Source: Lachnospiraceae bacterium
Lineage (GTDB): Bacteria > Bacillota > Clostridia > Lachnospirales > Lachnospiraceae
Direction of reading: 5' to 3'
NCBI GenBank assembly: GCA_910574805.1
Contig: CAJTCV010000006.1
Coordinates: forward strand, 62,001 to 126,000
Length of the DNA: 64,000 bases
In this document: positions 35,467-44,313 of the stretch, one piece after another
How positions within the stretch are numbered: position 1 is the stretch's first letter
Layout of the letters: the number at the start of each line of letters is the position of its first letter
Position numbers and translations under genes: made by a program
The notes under the pieces: generated by a model
What the model was told of the DNA's origin: nothing
Databases searched by the model: none
What the model saw: the letters and a program-made list of their open reading frames with translations, nothing else

Positions 35467-37146
35467 ATGAAAAACGAATATTCAAAAAAAGAATCAAGAC
35501 ATTTCTATGCGGCCATGTATCTCCGGCTTTCCAGGGAGGACAGCGATGTGGGAACCACCGCTGACACTGGAAGCGCAGGAAGTGCGGAAGTCACATTCAG
35601 AGCCGAGAGCAACAGCATCGGCAGCCAAAGGGAGCTGATCCGTTCCTTTATCAGGGAACAGGAGGACATAGAGCTTTTTGACTGCTATGCAGACGACAAT
35701 TATTCCGGCAGCAACTTCGAGAGACCAGAATTTAAAAGAATGATAAGCGACATCAGGGCGGGCAGGGTGAACTGCGTCATCGTGAAAGACCTGTCCCGTT
35801 TCGGGCGCGATTATATTGAGACCGGGAGGTATCTGGATCAGGTATTCCCGGCTCTGGGGGTGCGTTTTATCGCCCTTACCGACCGGTATGACAGCTTTTC
35901 GGCAGATGCCGGGGAGCGCAACATTGTACTGCCGGTAAAAAATTTCATAAACGACAGCTATTGCCGTGACATATCCACCAAGGTAAAAAGCCAGCTTGCG
36001 ATAAAACGCAGGAAGGGGGAATGCCTTGCGGCTTTTGCCGTGTATGGCTACCGGAAATCGGCGGAAGACAGAAACAGGCTGCTGGTGGACGATTATGCGG
36101 CGGGCATTGTCCGCAGGATTTTTGCGTGGAAGATTGAGGGAATGGCTGTTTCCGCCATAGCGGAAAAACTCAACGGCCTGCATATCCTGTCTCCAAAGGA
36201 ATATAAGAAATCCCTGGGGCTGAATTATCGGGGAGGCTTTACCAGGGGCAGCGACTCCAGGTGGAGCAGCCCGTCTGTCCGGCGGATACTGACCAACGAA
36301 GTGTACCTGGGTCATCTGGTACAGGGCAGAACAGAGCGGGTTAATTATAAGGTAAAGAAATGTGTGGAAAAACCGAAGGAGGAATGGATACGGGTGGAAA
36401 ACACTCATGAACCCATTATCTCTGCCGATGATTTTTCCATTGTTCAGAATCTTTTGAAAGCGGACGGCCGCATCAGTCCAGAGAAGAAAGAAATCAGCCC
36501 GTTTATGGGGCTTCTGTTCTGCGGGGACTGCAGGGAGCAGATGGTGAGGAGGGTCAACCGCTATAAAGGGACGGAAAAGATCTATTATATCTGCTCCACC
36601 AAGAACCGTGGGGAGGGATGCAGCCGCCACAGCATAGAAGAAACCGTGCTGAAGGAACTGACCGGGACTGCCATCCGTCAGTATGCCAACGATTTTCTGG
36701 AGCAGGAACAGCTTTTCGCACAGGCAAAAGAGAGGGAGGCAAACCTGCAGGCGGTCATCAGCTATAATAAGGAAATTGCCCGTCTGAAAAAAGAGCAGGA
36801 TAAATATTACAGCCTGTGTGCCGGGCTGTATGAGGATCTGGGGACGGGAGTCATTACCAGGGAGGAATTTGAACGGCTCCACGGGGAATTTCAAAGGAAG
36901 GCGGAGAGCCTGTCAGCTTCGGAGGAAAAGCAGGAGCAGCTTGTCCGGGAGATGTTCAAATCGGGCGTATTGAGCGCAGGGCGGCTTGCATCGTTTAAGG
37001 AGTCCCTGGAACTGAGAGAGATTGACCGCCATACCCTTGCAAGCCTTGTGAAAAGGATCTGGGTGTATGAGGGGAAACGGATAGAGATTGAATTTTATTT
37101 TACCGATCAGTATCAGGCAATGAAAGATTTTCACAGGGGGGCATGA
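35467..37146 (+). CDS. large serine recombinase 1
   Basis: 559 residues from the ATG at 35467 (CAGGAG upstream); the in-frame GTG at 35395 has no ribosome site. Resolvase domain with catalytic Ser22 (YLRLSRED) and NCVIVKDLSRFGRDYIE; a recombinase domain; a zinc ribbon (LLFCGDCREQMVRR...YYICSTKNRGEGC); a coiled-coil; and a C-terminal WVYEGKRIEIEF end. It is the TndX/TnpX type. First of three consecutive recombinases. Confidence 0.93.
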   Translation: MKNEYSKKESRHFYAAMYLRLSREDSDVGTTADTGSAGSAEVTFRAESNSIGSQRELIRSFIREQEDIELFDCYADDNYSGSNFERPEFKRMISDIRAGRVNCVIVKDLSRFGRDYIETGRYLDQVFPALGVRFIALTDRYDSFSADAGERNIVLPVKNFINDSYCRDISTKVKSQLAIKRRKGECLAAFAVYGYRKSAEDRNRLLVDDYAAGIVRRIFAWKIEGMAVSAIAEKLNGLHILSPKEYKKSLGLNYRGGFTRGSDSRWSSPSVRRILTNEVYLGHLVQGRTERVNYKVKKCVEKPKEEWIRVENTHEPIISADDFSIVQNLLKADGRISPEKKEISPFMGLLFCGDCREQMVRRVNRYKGTEKIYYICSTKNRGEGCSRHSIEETVLKELTGTAIRQYANDFLEQEQLFAQAKEREANLQAVISYNKEIARLKKEQDKYYSLCAGLYEDLGTGVITREEFERLHGEFQRKAESLSASEEKQEQLVREMFKSGVLSAGRLASFKESLELREIDRHTLASLVKRIWVYEGKRIEIEFYFTDQYQAMKDFHRGA

Positions 37147-37147
37147 T

Positions 37148-38869
37148 ATGGGAAGGACATCGAAGCGCGCCTGTGCTGCCGCCGGTGCCGAATCCGTTGC
37201 GCCAGGAACCGGACAGAGAAAGATGCAGGGAGTAAAATATTATAAAGCCGGTATTTATGCCAGACTGTCTTCGGATCGGGATTTGAAAAAGAATGAGTCT
37301 GTGGAAACGCAGATTGAGATTGCCAAAAGGTATGTGGAGGACTGGAACCAGCAACATGGAGACAAGATAGAGATTGTTGGTGAATACGCCGATTTGGGAA
37401 AAACAGGGACGAATTTTGACCGTGACGATTTCAAACGGCTGATGCAGGACATCCGTCTGGGCGATATTAACTGTGTGATCGTAAAGGATCTGTCCAGGTT
37501 TGGCAGAAACTATCTGGAGGCAGGGAATTATATAGAAAAAATATTTCCGTTTCTGGGAGTCCGTTTCATTGCGGTTGCAGACGGGTACGATACCGGGACG
37601 GAAGTCAATAACACAAAGCAGATGGCATCCGAAATAAAAAACCTGGTGAACGATATGTATGCAAAGGATTTTTCGGCAAAGGCAAAGCTGTCCCTGAAAC
37701 AGCGCAGGGAAGCAGGCTCCTATGTGGGCGGCCCGCCGCCTTATGGATATGAGGCGTGCCTGGAAGGAAGGCTCAGGAAACTAAAGCCGGATGGGAATAC
37801 GGCGGAGATTGTCAGGCTCATCTATAAGAAATTTCTTGAAATGGGAAGCTATCAGGCTGTGGCAGACGAACTGAATGACAGAAGGATCAACCCGCCGACC
37901 GTTTATAAAAAATGCAAAGAGGTCTACTGTCCGGCTGAAACGACATATAAAGGGTGGGACAAGAGCGCGGTGGAGCGCATCCTGAAAAGCGCTACCTATA
38001 TCGGCGGGCTGGTGCAGGGCAGGACTTCCCTTACCGCAGGGAAAGAGGGAAACCGTGTCCGCAGACCAAAAGAAGAATGGGTGAGAAAGGAAAATACCCA
38101 TGAGGCCATTATCAGCCAGGAGCTTTACGGGCAGGCACAGGAAATCCACCGCAGGATTCAGGAGCGGACACGCAGCCACAACCATCCCACAAAGGGATGC
38201 CCCATCGGGGAGAATATCTTCGACAAGGTTCTGTACTGCGGCGTATGCGGCAGGAAAATGACCCGGCACAGTTATGTAAAGGACTATGGGGACGGCAGGC
38301 GGGAACGGAAAGGCGGTTATTTCTGCCTGGACAGCGTCAGCACTAAGAGGGAAACCTGTCTGGAATCCAACCGGATATCCAGGACAGAGCTGGCGGATAT
38401 CCTGTCTTTCCTGTTTCGGGCGGAATTTGCCACCCAACTGAAAAAGCAGAGGGATTATGTGGAGCAGGGGCAGGCTCTGGTTCATCAGAAAAAACAGGAA
38501 CTGGAACGGCAGCTGCGCCAGACAGAAGGAGCGATGGCGGCATTGTCGGAAGAAGAGGGCGAAAAATATATGGCATACCGGCTGGGCAGTCTTCCCCAAG
38601 AGGAATATGTCCGTTACCGGCTCTGGAAGGAAGAACGTCTTCGGGAACTGGAGAGACAGAAAAAGCGGTATCAGGAAGAGGGGAAGAAGCTGGAACGGAA
38701 AGGAGATATCTATCTGAGGGCTGTCCGCTCCCTGATCAGGCTGAAAAGCGGGAACGCCCTGACCAGGGAGCTGGTGGAGGCGCTGATTGAGAAAATTTAT
38801 GTCTATCCGGGGAAACGTGTGGAGATTGTATTTACTTACGGAGATATCCACAGGGAAGGGGTGGAGTAA
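37148..38869 (+). CDS. large serine recombinase 2
   Basis: 573 residues, starting 1 nt after the previous stop with AGGGGGG upstream. An extra ~30 residues precede the resolvase core; catalytic Ser41 (YARLSSDRD), then NCVIVKDLSRFGRNYLE, the zinc ribbon (LYCGVCGRKMTRH...YFCLDSV...C) and a long coiled-coil. An internal ATG at 37223 would give a family-typical N-terminus. Domain order matches recombinase 1, but sequence differs widely. Confidence 0.92.
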   Translation: MGRTSKRACAAAGAESVAPGTGQRKMQGVKYYKAGIYARLSSDRDLKKNESVETQIEIAKRYVEDWNQQHGDKIEIVGEYADLGKTGTNFDRDDFKRLMQDIRLGDINCVIVKDLSRFGRNYLEAGNYIEKIFPFLGVRFIAVADGYDTGTEVNNTKQMASEIKNLVNDMYAKDFSAKAKLSLKQRREAGSYVGGPPPYGYEACLEGRLRKLKPDGNTAEIVRLIYKKFLEMGSYQAVADELNDRRINPPTVYKKCKEVYCPAETTYKGWDKSAVERILKSATYIGGLVQGRTSLTAGKEGNRVRRPKEEWVRKENTHEAIISQELYGQAQEIHRRIQERTRSHNHPTKGCPIGENIFDKVLYCGVCGRKMTRHSYVKDYGDGRRERKGGYFCLDSVSTKRETCLESNRISRTELADILSFLFRAEFATQLKKQRDYVEQGQALVHQKKQELERQLRQTEGAMAALSEEEGEKYMAYRLGSLPQEEYVRYRLWKEERLRELERQKKRYQEEGKKLERKGDIYLRAVRSLIRLKSGNALTRELVEALIEKIYVYPGKRVEIVFTYGDIHREGVE

Positions 38870-38870
38870 A

Positions 38871-40433
38871 GTGGGAGAGAGACGAAAAACAGCCATCTAT
38901 CTGAGGGTTTCCACAGAAGATATGCATTTTAAGGCGAACTGCAGGGGACAGGAGGAAAGCTGCAGCATCAGCCACCAGAGGACGTATCTTCAGGAATATA
39001 TCAGAAAGGACAAAAGGCTTTCTGACAGTGAGGTGGTGGAATTTTGCGACGACGGATTCACAGGCACCAACATGGAGCGTCCGGGGATGCAGGAAATGCT
39101 GAAAGCAGTAAAGCAGAATCAGATTGGGTGTATCCTTGTGAAAGACCTTTCGCGCTTTTCCAGGAACTATATTGAGGCGGGGACATATTTAAACCAGGTG
39201 TTCCCTTTTATGGGCGTGAATTTTGTAGCTGTAAATGACGGCTATGACAGCAGGGAGCAGAAAGGCATGGCGCTTGCTTTTGACACGGCATTCCAGACTC
39301 TAATTTATGACTTGTACAGCAAGGACATTTCCATCAAAGTAAAAACGGCTTTTGACAGTAAATGCGCAGCCGGAGAGTATGTGTTCGGACAGGTTCCCCT
39401 GGGATATGAGAAGAGCAGGGAAGTGAAAAATACCATTATTGTCAATGAAAGGGAGGCGGAGATTGTTCGTTCTGTTTTCTCCATGGCATTGGATGGCATG
39501 AGCAGCGTGCAGATCGCAAGGCGGCTTTTTGAAGAAAATGTTCCCACGGCAACACAGCTGCGCTGTCCTGACAGAAGTACCCTGAATAAAAATCATACAT
39601 GGAGCAGTTCTATGGTCCGGCATATCCTGAGTAATCGTTTTTATCTGGGTGAGATGGCGTATGGGAAAAGTGTGCGTAAATCGGTGGGGAGTAAAGAAGG
39701 AAAAGCTGTCCCTAAAAGCGAGTGGAAAGTGTTGAAAGATCACCACGAGCCGCTGGTGACGCCTGAAATCTTCGCCCGTGTCGCCCGGGAAACTCCCGGG
39801 CATTCCACGAAGCGTAAGAGGGAGAAGCATCCGCTGACCGGAAAGATTTTTTGTGGAGGGTGTGGATACTCCTTAAGCTACGCGCCACAGAGCGGAAACA
39901 CTACACGCCATTTCTGGTGCAGGAAGTATTCCCTTTTGCAGATACCGGATTGCTGCACCTATTTTAATGCGGCTGTTCTGGAGGAAACGGTGCTTACCCT
40001 GTTGGATCGGGAACTGATGCGCAGGGGCGACCAGATCAGACAGCGTAGGGCTTTGGAGCAGTTCCAGAAGGAGAATCTGGAGAGGCTTGCGGGGAGAGGC
40101 AGGGAGTGCCGGAAGGAATACCATGATATGCAGAGGGAGAGGGATTCCCTGTACGAGAGCTACGCTTTTGGTCAGATGGATGCCCAGGAATACCGGAGCA
40201 GGGCTGACCGATTGACTGCCCGGATGGAAGAACTTTCCGGCAGGATTCAGGAAGTGGAGGAGGAACACGGCCAGATGGAGGAAGAGGCGGGCAGGGATAA
40301 GCAGGATATGAAACAGATTATCCGCTATTCTCATTTGGAGACATTAACCCAGGAGGTGGTGGATGTCTTTATCCGGAAGGTGACGGTTTATAAGAATAGG
40401 CGGGTGGAGATTGAGTGGAGTTTTTCCGAGTAA
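38871..40433 (+). CDS. large serine recombinase 3
   Basis: 520 residues from the GTG at 38871, 1 nt after the preceding stop, with a GGAG site; a longer frame from 38787 would overlap recombinase 2. Catalytic Ser14 (YLRVSTED), GCILVKDLSRFSRNYIE, zinc ribbon (IFCGGCGYSLSY...HFWCRKY...C), coiled-coil. Last gene of the element; the 203 bp after it hold repeats and a hairpin but no gene. Confidence 0.92.
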   Translation: MGERRKTAIYLRVSTEDMHFKANCRGQEESCSISHQRTYLQEYIRKDKRLSDSEVVEFCDDGFTGTNMERPGMQEMLKAVKQNQIGCILVKDLSRFSRNYIEAGTYLNQVFPFMGVNFVAVNDGYDSREQKGMALAFDTAFQTLIYDLYSKDISIKVKTAFDSKCAAGEYVFGQVPLGYEKSREVKNTIIVNEREAEIVRSVFSMALDGMSSVQIARRLFEENVPTATQLRCPDRSTLNKNHTWSSSMVRHILSNRFYLGEMAYGKSVRKSVGSKEGKAVPKSEWKVLKDHHEPLVTPEIFARVARETPGHSTKRKREKHPLTGKIFCGGCGYSLSYAPQSGNTTRHFWCRKYSLLQIPDCCTYFNAAVLEETVLTLLDRELMRRGDQIRQRRALEQFQKENLERLAGRGRECRKEYHDMQRERDSLYESYAFGQMDAQEYRSRADRLTARMEELSGRIQEVEEEHGQMEEEAGRDKQDMKQIIRYSHLETLTQEVVDVFIRKVTVYKNRRVEIEWSFSE

Positions 40434-40457
40434 AAAGGGGCTTTCATCACGAAAACA

Positions 40458-40589
40458 ACTTGACACTAATTTAACATCAATTTACGCTGAACTTGACACT
40501 AATCTAACATCAGCCCTACGAAAATACCAGGTTTTCCAAGACTCTCGACAAAAAATAAGTAAAAAAGTTCGTGACACTAACTTGACATA
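40458..40589 (+). repeat. three related ~20-bp repeats at the element's right end
   Basis: Two copies of TTGACACTAAT(T/C)TAACATCA at 40458-40479 and 40491-40512, 33 bp apart, and a diverged third (GTGACACTAACTTGACATA) at 40569-40589. They lie directly downstream of the recombinase genes and before the junction, where recombinase-binding or attachment sequences would be expected. Confidence 0.7.
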
Positions 40590-40616
40590 CACGGGATGGG
40601 GGGCACTTTGTGTAGC

Positions 40617-40643
40617 CTCAAGTCTTCCGACTTGAGCATTTTT
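40617..40643 (+). terminator. hairpin at the element/locus junction
   Basis: Perfect 8-bp stem CTCAAGTC / GACTTGAG with TTCC loop, followed by CATTTTT. It could end recombinase transcription, or be part of the attachment region. Confidence 0.6.
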
Positions 40644-40750
40644 ATCCGGGTGACAGAGAACCGTGGCTCCAGAGGGATATCGCCAGTTTTCTGGTATCGG
40701 AAGTGCAGCGAATCTATCCGGAATACGAATGCGGAGGGAAGCTTTTGTGA
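40637..40750 (+). pseudogene. 3' remnant of a second TssF-position baseplate gene
   Basis: The last ~37 codons, ending GKLL-stop, align with the C-terminus of the 438-residue protein at 12687 (REPWLQRDIASFLVSEVQRIYPEYEC versus CYLNEDIMSFLVTQVQKIFPEYHC). Upstream of 40637 the frame runs into the mobile element, and no 5' part is found at the element's left side. The stop overlaps the next ATG (TGATG), as an intact operon would. Confidence 0.8.
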
Positions 40751-41442
40751 TGTATCTGTGGGAGGCAGTGCTGGGAGCTGCGGAAGAAGGAATTTCGCCG
40801 AAAGATCTTCGCTTCGTTCATTCGGAAAGAGGGAGCGCCTATATGGAAATGGCGCTTCCGTATTTGAATCAGGAAGGCCCTTTGGGGAAGCGTGTGCTGG
40901 AAATCAATACTTATTGTCGGTTTTATGATATTTTTAAGGATCTGTTCCGTCCGGATCTGACAGAAGTTACCGCGTTGCGGGAAAGTCTGACCAACCTGAC
41001 GCTTCATATGCTGGCGGAAAATGATTTACGCAGAGGGATGTGCAGAGAAGAGTATTACAAAAAGCTTTTAAAAAGAGAGATTCTGGAAGGCGTTTACGGA
41101 AGGACAGCCAAAAGCGTCTGGAAGAGCATGAAGAGGGAAGAACAGGAGATACTGCTTGGAGGACTGCTCAGGAATTTTCGGACCGGGAGTTCGCTTTTGC
41201 TCTTTATGGACATGGTCAGAGGGCTTGTTGCGGACAGCATTATTTACCGCAGCAGAGAATGTCCGGATGATGTGATTATTTATACTGGTCTTAAAAAGTC
41301 CAGAATGCTGGAGCAGAAATTCAGACTTCTTCAGGACCTTTTTCTGGATATCCGGTATCATACAGAAATCTTTTATGAAGCACATTTTGGAATTATCGGA
41401 ATCGACTGTACCATGAGGACAGACGAGACAGCCATATACTGA
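40750..41442 (+). CDS. baseplate-like partner protein, second copy (TssG-position)
   Basis: 230 residues from the ATG at 40750; this start matches its paralog at 14000. It shares the GSSLLLF segment and the end HFGIIGIDCTMRTDETAIY. Identity is moderate, so the second locus is an old paralog rather than a recent copy. It may now lack expression, because its operon start was removed upstream. Confidence 0.55.
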   Translation: MYLWEAVLGAAEEGISPKDLRFVHSERGSAYMEMALPYLNQEGPLGKRVLEINTYCRFYDIFKDLFRPDLTEVTALRESLTNLTLHMLAENDLRRGMCREEYYKKLLKREILEGVYGRTAKSVWKSMKREEQEILLGGLLRNFRTGSSLLLFMDMVRGLVADSIIYRSRECPDDVIIYTGLKKSRMLEQKFRLLQDLFLDIRYHTEIFYEAHFGIIGIDCTMRTDETAIY

Positions 41443-41455
41443 GCAGGAGGAGCGG

Positions 41456-42232
41456 ATGTTTAAAAATACATATCCTCTGTTTGAGAGGAAAAAGGTTCTG
41501 AAAAAAGAGATGCTGGAAAATCTCAGAGACTATCCCAGAGATGTTTTCCATATTCTGTATCAGGATTATTCAGACGGAATATTAGTCGGATGCGAACTGA
41601 AGGTACAGGAGCCTTATGTGTGTGTGGAACCGGGAATCCTGTACTATAACAAAGAATTTTATATTATGAACAGCCCGGAACGGCTGCTGTACGAACCAAC
41701 GGGAAAGGAACAATATATCAAAGTCCGGTTTTTGGAAGCGGCAGGCGGAATCGAAAAAAGAGAAGCAGCAGCGCGGATTTATATAGATGACAGACCGCCC
41801 GATAAAAAGGACGAACTGGAACTGGCCCGTTTTAAACTTCAGGAAGGAGCGAGGCTTCGGGACCAGTATACCGGTTTTTATGATTATGCTACGGAGTTTG
41901 ATACGCTGATCCTGATCCATGCGCCGTATGCTTCGCCGGTAAAGAGCACGGTCCATCCACAGATTACAAAAGCGTATGCAGCCAGTATGATGAAACATCC
42001 GGTCAAAAACTTCTGGGACGGCGCATTCTGTCTTCATTGTCTGCAGGAGGGAGATGCGCTGCCCCACGCCATGATTCAGGGCTATCTGAATGTCCGCCTT
42101 ATGCAGGATAAGGAGACTTACCGGCCGGAGGAGATCTATCAGGCTTTTCATAAGCTGCTTGCCGAGGCGGAAGGAAACGGCCTGTCTGCTGACCGCAGAG
42201 TAAAGGCAAATCGGGACATGTTGTTGCTGTAG
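41456..42232 (+). CDS. baseplate/fibre-like protein (copy 2)
   Basis: 258 residues, the same length as its homolog at 17362. Conserved landmarks are YSDGILVGCEL, GILYYN, ELARFKLQEGARL, YATEFDTLILIHAPYA and WDGAFCLHCLQEG. AGGAGGAG lies upstream. In this locus it follows the TssG-position gene directly, with no Hsp70-like gene between. Confidence 0.5.
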   Translation: MFKNTYPLFERKKVLKKEMLENLRDYPRDVFHILYQDYSDGILVGCELKVQEPYVCVEPGILYYNKEFYIMNSPERLLYEPTGKEQYIKVRFLEAAGGIEKREAAARIYIDDRPPDKKDELELARFKLQEGARLRDQYTGFYDYATEFDTLILIHAPYASPVKSTVHPQITKAYAASMMKHPVKNFWDGAFCLHCLQEGDALPHAMIQGYLNVRLMQDKETYRPEEIYQAFHKLLAEAEGNGLSADRRVKANRDMLLL

Positions 42233-42248
42233 ACAGAGAGGAAAAGAA

Positions 42249-42872
42249 ATGTTTTTAGATGAACAGCTGCTTCGGGCAGAATACAGCCGGAAGGAACAGG
42301 AAAAGCGGGAACAGCACCTGACGGAAATCAGAGAGGATATTCTGCGTCAGGAGCGGGAACAGAAAACGGTGGAGGAACGGATCTGTGAGCTGAAGCTTGG
42401 AAGGGTAGAACTGGACGGCAGAGAATTTCAATGTGAAAAGAGATGTCTGCTGAACAGTCGCATTCCCGTATTTGTTTTCCCGGAGGATGTGGACAGAATC
42501 ATGGAAGAAAACAATGTGGCGACGGTTTTTTACCGGACACTGGAGATCGGAACCAACCTTACGTTTATCAATCAGCCGGCAGTTATAAAAAATGAGGCAG
42601 AATTCCAGAAAAAAATAACAGAACAGTATTTCAGGGATAAACTGACCTATTATCCTCTGGAAACAGGAAATTTCCGATCAGGAAATTACAGAATCTGCTG
42701 TGCGGAGGGGGCTTTGGCCAGCGCAGTGGGCGGCGTATTCATCAATAATTTTTACTGCAGCGGAAAAAAGAGGACAATTACAGGAAATTATACATGCAGG
42801 CTGGCAAAACGGTATACATTTGGACATTTGTTTCAGGCGATGATCAGCCGGATGTTTCAGGAGGATGAATAA
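42249..42872 (+). CDS. Eag/DcrB-like chaperone candidate (copy 2)
   Basis: 207 residues. A charged helical start (about 1-45) is followed by a beta domain: REFQCEKRCLLNSRIPVFVFPED, then FYRTLEIGTNLTFI, and a closing helix ...KRYTFGHLFQAMISRMF. It aligns in outline with the 196-residue product at 24184, and like it ends directly before a VgrG gene. I infer an effector-loading chaperone. Confidence 0.45.
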   Translation: MFLDEQLLRAEYSRKEQEKREQHLTEIREDILRQEREQKTVEERICELKLGRVELDGREFQCEKRCLLNSRIPVFVFPEDVDRIMEENNVATVFYRTLEIGTNLTFINQPAVIKNEAEFQKKITEQYFRDKLTYYPLETGNFRSGNYRICCAEGALASAVGGVFINNFYCSGKKRTITGNYTCRLAKRYTFGHLFQAMISRMFQEDE

Positions 42873-44303
42873 ATGGGAGACTGTGCAGTTACTTATGAAA
42901 GAATCAGATTAGACGCATATCAGACCGAACATATCCTGACCCTTGAGATGGAGGAAAACGCAGACAGCCATGGCAGTCTTCATATGACGGCGGTTGTACC
43001 GGAAGAAACGGCGGAGCAGTATGTCTATACGACTGCGCCCATGATGCCGGTGACCTTAAGCTATCTGAGTGAGACCGGCAGTACGAAGATCCTGTGCCGG
43101 GGGATCGTAACCAGTATCCAGATCAGTTGTCAGGGGAATACATACTATATGGATCTGACGGCAAAGGGAAAAACCTGCGTCATGGATATTGTGAAACGTT
43201 CGCGTTCCTTTCAGAACCCGGTCATGACGGTACATCAGCTGATTCGGGAAGTCATGTCGGGGTATGAAAACAGCGACTGCATCATACGGATTCCGGATGA
43301 GCCGATTGGAAGGCTTGTGTTACAGTACCAGGAGACAGACTGGGAGTTTTTGAAACGGTTTGTTTCCCATTACGGGGCGGTTCTGATTCCCGATATGGTA
43401 TCGGAAAAGACTGCGCTGTTTGTGGGTGTTCCGAAAAACGGAGAGACATATACGGTCAATCCATGCCGGTATAACCTGGTGAAGAAGGTGGATGAATATC
43501 TGTATGTAAAAAGAAACCGCTGGCCGGACGCACTGGAAACAGATTTCACGGTTTTCCAGATTCAGGATTATCAGATCTATCGGGCCGGGAACCGGGTTCA
43601 ATTTCGCGGCATTCCTTTGATCATACAGTCACTCAGGCGCATTCTGCAGGACGGGATCCTGAAGAACCAGTATGAGTTAAGGCCGGAAAGAGGACTCAGA
43701 GGGATGGAACTCTACAATGAACAAATCGTCGGAGCATCGATTACCGGGCAGGTTACGGACATTTCCAGAGATAAGGTGATGGTACAGCTGGCAATCGACG
43801 AGGCAGGAAGAGCAGCCTGGTGGTTTCCATATTCAACCATGTCGGCTTCGCCGGACGGAAGCGGCTGGTACTGCATGCCGGAGAAAGGGGATCAGGTAAG
43901 GGTGTATTTTCCCACCTGTCAGGAAAAGGATGCTTATGCGGTCAGCGCCGTCAGCGGACACGAACCGGAACCGGGAGATGAAGAGGATCCGATGGGGAAT
44001 CCCAATGTGAAGTATCTGAGGACAAAGGCAGATCAAGTCATTCAGTTTGCCGAGGATGGAATCATTATCAATTCCGGAAGCGGACAGGCTACCATATTTC
44101 TGGGAAATTCCGGAGAACTGACGGTATATGGAAGCACCGATGTGAATGTAACAGCACAGAATACACTGTCTCTGATTTCCAATGGCCAGGTTCTGGTGGG
44201 CGCGACGAATTCCATCGCTATAAAAAAGGGAGAGGGAACGGGCATCACACTGGATAAAGAAGGAGATATCAGGCTGAAAGGTTCCAGGATTTACAGTAAT
44301 TAG
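42873..44303 (+). CDS. VgrG spike protein (second locus)
   Basis: 476 residues; AGGAGG upstream, 0 nt gap to the previous stop. VgrG signature LVLQYQETDWEFLKRFVSHYG, an OB-fold (VGASITGQVTDISRDKVMVQL...SASPDGSGWYCMPEKGDQVRVYFP) and a short needle (IINSGSGQATIFLGNSGELTVYGSTDVNVTA). No toxin extension. Homolog of the 511-residue protein at 24781, without its Gln/Ala insert. Confidence 0.9.
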   Translation: MGDCAVTYERIRLDAYQTEHILTLEMEENADSHGSLHMTAVVPEETAEQYVYTTAPMMPVTLSYLSETGSTKILCRGIVTSIQISCQGNTYYMDLTAKGKTCVMDIVKRSRSFQNPVMTVHQLIREVMSGYENSDCIIRIPDEPIGRLVLQYQETDWEFLKRFVSHYGAVLIPDMVSEKTALFVGVPKNGETYTVNPCRYNLVKKVDEYLYVKRNRWPDALETDFTVFQIQDYQIYRAGNRVQFRGIPLIIQSLRRILQDGILKNQYELRPERGLRGMELYNEQIVGASITGQVTDISRDKVMVQLAIDEAGRAAWWFPYSTMSASPDGSGWYCMPEKGDQVRVYFPTCQEKDAYAVSAVSGHEPEPGDEEDPMGNPNVKYLRTKADQVIQFAEDGIIINSGSGQATIFLGNSGELTVYGSTDVNVTAQNTLSLISNGQVLVGATNSIAIKKGEGTGITLDKEGDIRLKGSRIYSN

Positions 44304-44313
44304 CGGAGGACGT

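Larger units (their letters stand above)
31323..40636 (+). mobile_element. serine-recombinase mobile element (ICE/IME-type integration module)
   Basis: Contains a sigma-70 region 4-like gene, a structured non-coding stretch, a DinG-like helicase, a DUF6870-like protein and three consecutive large serine recombinases, with repeats near the right end. Codon use and content differ from the flanking injection-machine genes, which resume at 40637 inside a truncated baseplate-like gene. No relaxase, coupling protein or type IV genes are present, so it is either a remnant or non-self-transmissible. The exact ends are not proven. A shared 9-mer, CCGACTTGA, occurs at 31297-31305 and 40627-40635. Confidence 0.7.

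Noticed and set aside
40458-40589. CRISPR-like array
   Set aside because: Only two close repeats and one diverged copy with unequal spacers (11 and 56 bp) and no cas genes; better read as recombination or binding sites.
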